A stretch of DNA of 9,172 nt, from positions 1 through 9,172 of the forward strand of contig JAUXIR010000037.1 of assembly GCA_030620915.1 (NCBI GenBank). The letters run 5' to 3'. Source of the DNA: Geopsychrobacter sp. (GTDB taxonomy: Bacteria > Desulfobacterota > Desulfuromonadia > Desulfuromonadales > Geopsychrobacteraceae). Shown here in pieces: positions 5,001 through 9,172 of this stretch (the stretch's first letter is position 1; every line of letters starts with the position of its first letter). The position numbers and the translations under genes were made by a program. The notes below the pieces were generated by a model. That model was not told the DNA's origin. It worked only from the letters and a program-made list of their open reading frames with translations, and searched no databases.

Positions 5001-7508
5001 ATGAGCATGCTTGATGATTTTAAACGGGCCGAACTGCTCCAGGGAATCGACGCGGGAGTCCTGCGTCTGGCCTTGAGCCTGATGCACGAATGTCGTTTTG
5101 TCGCCGGCGAAACGATCATCCACCAGGGGGATCATGCCGAATCGGTCTTCCTGCTCTTTGAGGGCCGGGTTGAGGTTATCCAGGCCTGTGCCGGGGGGAA
5201 TCAGCATCAGATCGCCGACTTTGTCGACGGTGCCCTCTTTGGTGAACGGGCACTGTTGACCGGAGAAGACCGCACGGCCGCCGTTGTCGCCAGAACTGCG
5301 GTACGGGTCGCCGAGATCAGTCGTAACAATTTCAGTCGCTTACTCCGCCTGCACCCGCAGATCTACCACAACCTCTGTCGTATCCTCGCCCATCGGCTCG
5401 GCAACTGGAGCCTGCGCCATCAACGCGAAGAGCGTGAGAATCGTGAGCTCCTGAACAACCTGATCGGTTGGCAGATCCTGCCTGAATTCGATAGTTTTCC
5501 GGGTATTTCCAGTTGGGCGAAAGATCTCAATCTGCGCCTGAAACAACTCTCAAGCAGCCAGCATAATGTGCTGATCCTTGGCGAACGCGGCACATGGAAG
5601 GAGTTGGCGGCGCGCCTGCTCCACTTTCACTGCGGTGACCACGGACGTCCGATTCTCTATCTCGACTGCGCCGATCCCCCGCCGGTGCTGCGTCAACAGG
5701 ACGGCCAACGCAGCCATACCCAGGATGAACTGCTGATGGCGATCGCGCAGGAATCGGCGCTCTTCGGCCATAAGCCTGACAGCACGGTCTACACCAGCGG
5801 TACCCGGCGGGGATTTTTGGAGCTGGCGGCCGGCGGGGAGCTGATCCTCGAAAATATCGAATTCCTGGCCGGCGGGGTCCAGCGGCGCCTGGCGGAATAT
5901 CTGCATCATTTCCACTTCTCCCGCTGCGGAGAGAGCGAACAACGGCATAGCCGGGTCCGGATTATTGCCACCAGCGACGAAGATATCCTGCAACTGGCGC
6001 AGGCCGGTGATTTCAACCGCGAACTCAGCGTCAGCCTCAAGCAGGAGACGATTGAATTGCTGCCGTTGCGCCGGCGGGCCAAGGATATCCCGGTTATTGC
6101 CAAGCGCCTGATGCTGCATCTGAATCAGAAACACCACAAGAAACTGCGCGGTTTCAGCCAGGAGGCGATCAATCTGCTGGTTGCCTACGACTGGCCACTG
6201 AACGGTCAGGAGTTGCAGCAGGTCATCGATCGTGCCGTCGCTGTCGCGACCGGACCGCGCCTGCTGGCCGAACATATCTTTCTGAATATCTCGACCGCCC
6301 CAAGTGAGGGTCGCTGCAACCTGCTGCAACTACCACTGTTCCAACGCCTGTTTAGACTACAGGCCTTCCCCGCAGTGTTGCGTTGGCTGACGATACCGCT
6401 CTTGCTGTTGATTGTGGCAGGCTGCCTTAGCGGGACGGGATTGTCGACACCCGCCAACACCCTGGTTTGGGCCCTCTGGTGGCCGGCGTTGCTGGTTTCA
6501 GTCTTGCTCGGAGCGCGGAGTTGGTGTAGCTACTGCCCGCTGTCCGGCATCGCGCTGCTGCTCGAGAAACTGCCGCTCAAGAAACGGCAGGAGCCGCGCT
6601 GGCTGCGTCAACAGGGAGCATGGCTGGGGCTGGGATCGCTGTTGGCCATTCTGCTGATTGAGCGTTTTTTCGATCTCTTCCATCGTCCCTTTGCGACCGG
6701 CCTGCTGTTGGCGGTGTTACTCGCACTAACCCTGCTGTTCGGTCTGATCTTCGGCGTGCGTAGCTGGTGCCGACAGCTCTGTCCACTGGGTCGGATGATC
6801 GGTTTCTGCTCGCGCACCTCATTGCTTGAATTGCGCAGCAACAATAAGATCTGCCACAGCCAGTGTCGCGTCGATGATTGTATCCGGGTCAAGGAATGCC
6901 CGATGGGCCTTCACCCGACGGCTGCCGGCTCTACCGACGATTGTATCCTCTGTGGGACCTGTATCCGTCAGTGTCCGCACGATTCGATCTGCCTGAACCT
7001 GCGCTACCCCTGGCTGGGGCTGACTGAGCGTCCCGAAGCCAGCTGGGGGATGGCACTCTTTGCCCCGGCCGTTCTGGCCGTCCTGCTGTGGCAAGCCTTG
7101 CCAGAGACCATGCGATGGGGACTCTGGTTGCTGCCGATCTATCTGATCGGCTCGATTCTTACGCCTCCGGGGCGGCTTGTGAGTTGGAGTCCCCGATTAA
7201 AATCGACCGGGATCGCTTGTTTGCCGCTGGCGGTGGCGGCGCTCTTTGCGCTCTTCTTTCGCCAGAGTCTGGATCAGGGCCCAAGACTGTTGCAGCCCCT
7301 ATTCGACCTGTTGAGTCCCCGGGGAAAATCAGCGCCGGTCGATCTGCGGATTCTCGGCACAATCCCGCTGATGATCTCGCTGGGTGCGGCCTATGTCTCA
7401 TGGCAGATTTTTCGGTTGCAGGGCGACAAACTTTCGAGCATTTCGCACAAGATCGTTGCGGCCGGCATCCTGTTACTTTTGCTACTGGCACCGCTGCTTG
7501 GACATTGA
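5001..7508 (+). CDS. Fusion of CRP-type cNMP-binding domain, degenerate sigma-54-activator AAA+ domain and NapH/NosR-like membrane polyferredoxin
   Basis: The encoded protein has 835 residues. Residues 1-130 form a cyclic-nucleotide-binding domain with a largely intact phosphate-binding cassette (G81, E82, A84, L85 and R91-T92-A93). A charged helix follows (134-156). Residues about 171-432 align with bacterial enhancer-binding AAA+ domains, but Walker A reads GERGTWKE (194-201), the GAFTGA loop reads STVYTSG (261-267), Walker B reads LILENIEF (281-288), and the arginine finger and sensor II arginine are gone. From about 457 there are some nine membrane helices, with CSYCP (C509, C512) and CRQLCP (C590, C594) after TM2 and TM4. 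A ferredoxin-like loop carries C618, C622, C627, C633 and the classical C648, C651, C654, C658. With a cytoplasmic N-terminus, all the cysteine motifs fall on the cytoplasmic side. There is no helix-turn-helix. Probable role: nucleotide-modulated electron transfer at the membrane (inference). Start 5001 is supported by GGAGG five bases upstream. Confidence 0.88.
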   Translation: MSMLDDFKRAELLQGIDAGVLRLALSLMHECRFVAGETIIHQGDHAESVFLLFEGRVEVIQACAGGNQHQIADFVDGALFGERALLTGEDRTAAVVARTAVRVAEISRNNFSRLLRLHPQIYHNLCRILAHRLGNWSLRHQREERENRELLNNLIGWQILPEFDSFPGISSWAKDLNLRLKQLSSSQHNVLILGERGTWKELAARLLHFHCGDHGRPILYLDCADPPPVLRQQDGQRSHTQDELLMAIAQESALFGHKPDSTVYTSGTRRGFLELAAGGELILENIEFLAGGVQRRLAEYLHHFHFSRCGESEQRHSRVRIIATSDEDILQLAQAGDFNRELSVSLKQETIELLPLRRRAKDIPVIAKRLMLHLNQKHHKKLRGFSQEAINLLVAYDWPLNGQELQQVIDRAVAVATGPRLLAEHIFLNISTAPSEGRCNLLQLPLFQRLFRLQAFPAVLRWLTIPLLLLIVAGCLSGTGLSTPANTLVWALWWPALLVSVLLGARSWCSYCPLSGIALLLEKLPLKKRQEPRWLRQQGAWLGLGSLLAILLIERFFDLFHRPFATGLLLAVLLALTLLFGLIFGVRSWCRQLCPLGRMIGFCSRTSLLELRSNNKICHSQCRVDDCIRVKECPMGLHPTAAGSTDDCILCGTCIRQCPHDSICLNLRYPWLGLTERPEASWGMALFAPAVLAVLLWQALPETMRWGLWLLPIYLIGSILTPPGRLVSWSPRLKSTGIACLPLAVAALFALFFRQSLDQGPRLLQPLFDLLSPRGKSAPVDLRILGTIPLMISLGAAYVSWQIFRLQGDKLSSISHKIVAAGILLLLLLAPLLGH

Positions 7509-7547
7509 GGTATCACCTCTGTTCAGCTTCATGCTAACCTTGCGCCC

Positions 7548-8555
7548 ATGAATCTTGAAGACTACGGCTGGAGTGACACATTTGCCCGAAAGTTTATCCC
7601 CTATGCTCAACAGGGGTTGCTGCCGGCACGGGTTATTCGCGGCGAAAAAAACTATTTCCGGGTGATCTGCAAAGAGGGTGAACTGACGGTCCGTTTTGCC
7701 GGAAAGATGCGCCATCGGGCCGAAGGTCGCCAGGACCTCCCCGTAGTTGGCGATTGGGTGGCGGTTGAACCTCAACCTGAACAGGGCCGCGGGGTGATTC
7801 ACGCCATCCTCGAGCGGTTCTCCTCTTTCGCCCGCAATCTGCCTGGTCGACGCAAGGGCCGCGGCCGCGAGCGGATCGAGCAGCAGGTGATTGCCGCCAA
7901 TGTCGAACGGATATTCATTGTCTGTGGGCTGGATCAGGATTTCAACCTGCGCCGGATCGAACGCTATCTGACCCTGGTGACCGCCGGCGGGGCTGAGGCC
8001 GTGGTGGTGTTGAACAAGGCCGACCTCAGCAGCGAGTCCGACAGCCAGCTACAACAGGTCATCGCTATCGCCGGCAAGGCCCCGGTCGAGCGGATAAGTG
8101 CCAAAAACCGGGCGCAGGTTGACCGGCTCAGGGTCTATTCGCGGCCCGGGGAGACCCTGGCCTTTCTCGGTTCCTCCGGGGTCGGCAAATCGACAATCAT
8201 CAATGCCCTGCTCGATGAAGAGCGCCAGAAGGTCGCCCCGGTCAGCACCGCCGTCGGCAAGGGGCGGCATACCACGACCCACCGCGAACTCTTTCTGTTG
8301 CGCGGTGGCGGGGTACTGATGGACAATCCAGGGATGCGCGAACTGCACCTCTGGGGGGAAGAAGAGGATCTCGCCGAGTCCTTCGCCGATATCGAAGAGT
8401 TGGCCCTGAAGTGTCGCTTCTCCGATTGCGGCCATCGGAGCGAACCGGGCTGTGCGGTTCGAACTGCCATGGACTCCCGGCAGTTCGACGAGCAACGCCT
8501 CGACAGCTATCTGCGCCTTAAAGAGGAGCTCTCCCACCTGCAGCGCCGCCGATAG
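7548..8555 (+). CDS. rsgA: RsgA, ribosome small-subunit-dependent GTPase
   Basis: RsgA (YjeQ) is a cytoplasmic GTPase that acts late in 30S subunit maturation and releases from the subunit on GTP hydrolysis. The 335-residue protein has the family's three parts: an N-terminal OB fold (about 25-90, with LPVVGDWVAV), a circularly permuted GTPase domain with motif order G4 NKAD (156-159), G5 SAK (184-186), G1 GSSGVGKS (208-215), switch I KGRHTTT (238-244) and G3 DNPG (259-262), and a C-terminal zinc site formed by C289, C294, H296 and C302. Length is normal. The ATG at 7548 follows the previous stop by 39 bases without a terminator, so co-transcription with the fusion gene is possible. No purine-rich Shine-Dalgarno is visible before this ATG, and the nearby ATG at 7531 is out of frame. 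Confidence 0.96.
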   Translation: MNLEDYGWSDTFARKFIPYAQQGLLPARVIRGEKNYFRVICKEGELTVRFAGKMRHRAEGRQDLPVVGDWVAVEPQPEQGRGVIHAILERFSSFARNLPGRRKGRGRERIEQQVIAANVERIFIVCGLDQDFNLRRIERYLTLVTAGGAEAVVVLNKADLSSESDSQLQQVIAIAGKAPVERISAKNRAQVDRLRVYSRPGETLAFLGSSGVGKSTIINALLDEERQKVAPVSTAVGKGRHTTTHRELFLLRGGGVLMDNPGMRELHLWGEEEDLAESFADIEELALKCRFSDCGHRSEPGCAVRTAMDSRQFDEQRLDSYLRLKEELSHLQRRR

Positions 8556-8593
8556 TCTCGACCCCTTTTTTTTAGAAAAACCTTCGTCAGACG

Positions 8594-8622
8594 TTGACCG
8601 ATTAGTATTGCTGGCCTAGGCT
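8594..8622 (+). promoter_or_regulatory. Candidate sigma-70-type promoter for the DUF3014 gene
   Basis: TTGACC (8594-8599), a 17-base spacer and TAGGCT (8617-8622). The -35 matches consensus at five of six positions, but the -10 is poor. The start would be near 8629, giving a leader of about 59 bases. CCTA at 8615-8618 and TAGG at 8623-8626 form a small dyad over the -10. Confidence 0.45.
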
Positions 8623-8642
8623 TAGGAAGGGAAGAGTCTAGC

Positions 8643-8664
8643 TCACCGGGATTCTCGGTGAATC
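8643..8664 (+). other. Two mutually exclusive stems in the DUF3014 leader
   Basis: TCACCG (8643-8648) can pair with CGGTGA (8656-8661), while GATTC (8650-8654) can pair with GAATC (8660-8664). The two stems overlap and cannot form together. They lie 12-33 bases before the GAGGG ribosome binding site. Short stems like these also arise by chance. Confidence 0.35.
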
Positions 8665-8687
8665 AACGAGCAGATGAGGGTCCGCCG

Positions 8688-9172
8688 ATGAAACCAAAAA
8701 GCCTTGCACTGATGTTGCTGGTTGTTTTGCTGGTCCTATTCGCCGGCGGGATCTTCTACGATGAGATTGACGAATTCTTCCACCCCCCGCAAAAAATAAC
8801 TATCCAGAGACCAGCCGAAGAAACCAAGCTCCCTGAAGACCAAGCGGTTCGCCCGGAGCGGATGCCGATGCCGCCGCGCCATCCGGTTGCCCCCCCTAAA
8901 ACCGCAGCGCTCGAAACCGGACCACTGCCGACCGAGCTGCCCTTGCCCGCGACCCTTGATCAGGCCGATGCCTACCTGGAGGAGCGCCTGCAACAACTGA
9001 TTGCCGATCGGGACCTGCTGGTGCTGGTCAACCTGAACTACTTTATCCAAAAGCTGGTCCTCTTCATCGATCATCTGCCGGAGAAGAGTATCCCCCGTCT
9101 GCATCTGCCGCTCACTCCGCCTAAACCCGGTTTTGTTACCCTCGCCAGCGGTGAGCAACAGCTCATCGGTAA
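8688..9172 (+). CDS. DUF3014-family membrane-anchored protein (3' end outside window)
   Basis: The first 161 codons are present and the frame is open to the right edge. After the basic start MKPK there is one hydrophobic segment (about residues 5-22) that should anchor the protein with the rest in the periplasm. A proline-rich linker follows (about 33-86). From about residue 84 the sequence (LPATLDQADAYLEERLQQL, then a helix with FIQKLVLFIDHLP and PRLHLPLTPP) resembles the N-terminal part of DUF3014 proteins, recognised from memory of the family pattern. The biochemical function of that family is not known to me. GAGGG at 8676-8680, seven bases before the ATG, supports the start. A promoter-like sequence and a structured leader precede it, so it may be transcribed separately from rsgA. 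Confidence 0.8.
   Translation, partial: MKPKSLALMLLVVLLVLFAGGIFYDEIDEFFHPPQKITIQRPAEETKLPEDQAVRPERMPMPPRHPVAPPKTAALETGPLPTELPLPATLDQADAYLEERLQQLIADRDLLVLVNLNYFIQKLVLFIDHLPEKSIPRLHLPLTPPKPGFVTLASGEQQLIG

Noticed and set aside
5550..6329. 259-codon open frame on the minus strand
   Set aside because: It lies antisense inside the AAA+ part of the fusion gene, with a glutamine- and leucine-rich composition typical of reverse frames of GC-rich genes and no recognisable domain.
7507..7519. GAGGT-ATC-ACCTC hairpin after the fusion gene
   Set aside because: Only five pairs with a 3-base loop, overlapping the stop codon and not followed by a T-run. Not a convincing terminator.
8561..8580. T8 run followed by AGAAAAA after rsgA as an intrinsic terminator
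   Set aside because: No GC-rich inverted repeat precedes the T-run. Only a weak A-T pairing is possible, so it does not qualify.

Overview
This window looks like ordinary chromosome from a GC-rich, Gram-negative, probably anaerobic bacterium. The gene families, a good sigma-54-type promoter and a membrane polyferredoxin would fit the Desulfuromonadales/Geobacter side of the former Deltaproteobacteria. That placement is an inference from gene content, not from a marker gene. There are no rRNA or tRNA genes, CRISPR arrays or complete mobile elements.

Layout: on the minus strand, from the left edge to 2431, lies the N-terminal 810 codons of mfd (transcription-repair coupling factor), cut by the window edge. 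Upstream of it on the same strand is nadA (quinolinate synthase, 2594-3508). A 195-base divergent spacer separates nadA from a plus-strand twin-arginine translocation operon: a TatB-like subunit (3704-4066) overlapping tatC (4059-4817) by 8 bases. The spacer holds a clear sigma-70-type promoter for the tat genes, a C5TG/CAG5 dyad touching its -35 box, and a hairpin at the predicted 5' end of the tat mRNA. A strong intrinsic terminator (4839-4879) closes the tat unit.

The most unusual gene is next (5001-7508, 835 aa). It is a single-chain fusion of a CRP-type cyclic-nucleotide-binding domain, a sigma-54-activator-type AAA+ domain whose catalytic and sigma-54-contact motifs are nearly all lost, and a multi-helix membrane iron-sulfur module of the NapH/NosR/RdxA type with two CxxCP/CxxxCP motifs and two clusters of four cysteines. 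There is no DNA-binding domain. The gene is preceded by a near-consensus -24/-12 (sigma-54) promoter, a good Shine-Dalgarno sequence and a pair of helically phased direct repeats. It looks like a membrane redox protein controlled by a cytoplasmic nucleotide-sensing arm built from recycled regulator domains.

Downstream, rsgA (7548-8555, ribosome-assembly GTPase) follows after 39 bases with no terminator between. It may be read from the same transcript. The window ends in the first 161 codons of a DUF3014-family membrane-anchored protein (from 8688) with its own promoter and a structured 5' leader.

Functionally these are mostly independent housekeeping units (DNA repair, NAD synthesis, protein export, ribosome maturation). 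The plausible links are only thematic: NadA and the fusion protein carry Fe-S clusters, and Tat exports folded cofactor proteins used in anaerobic respiration.
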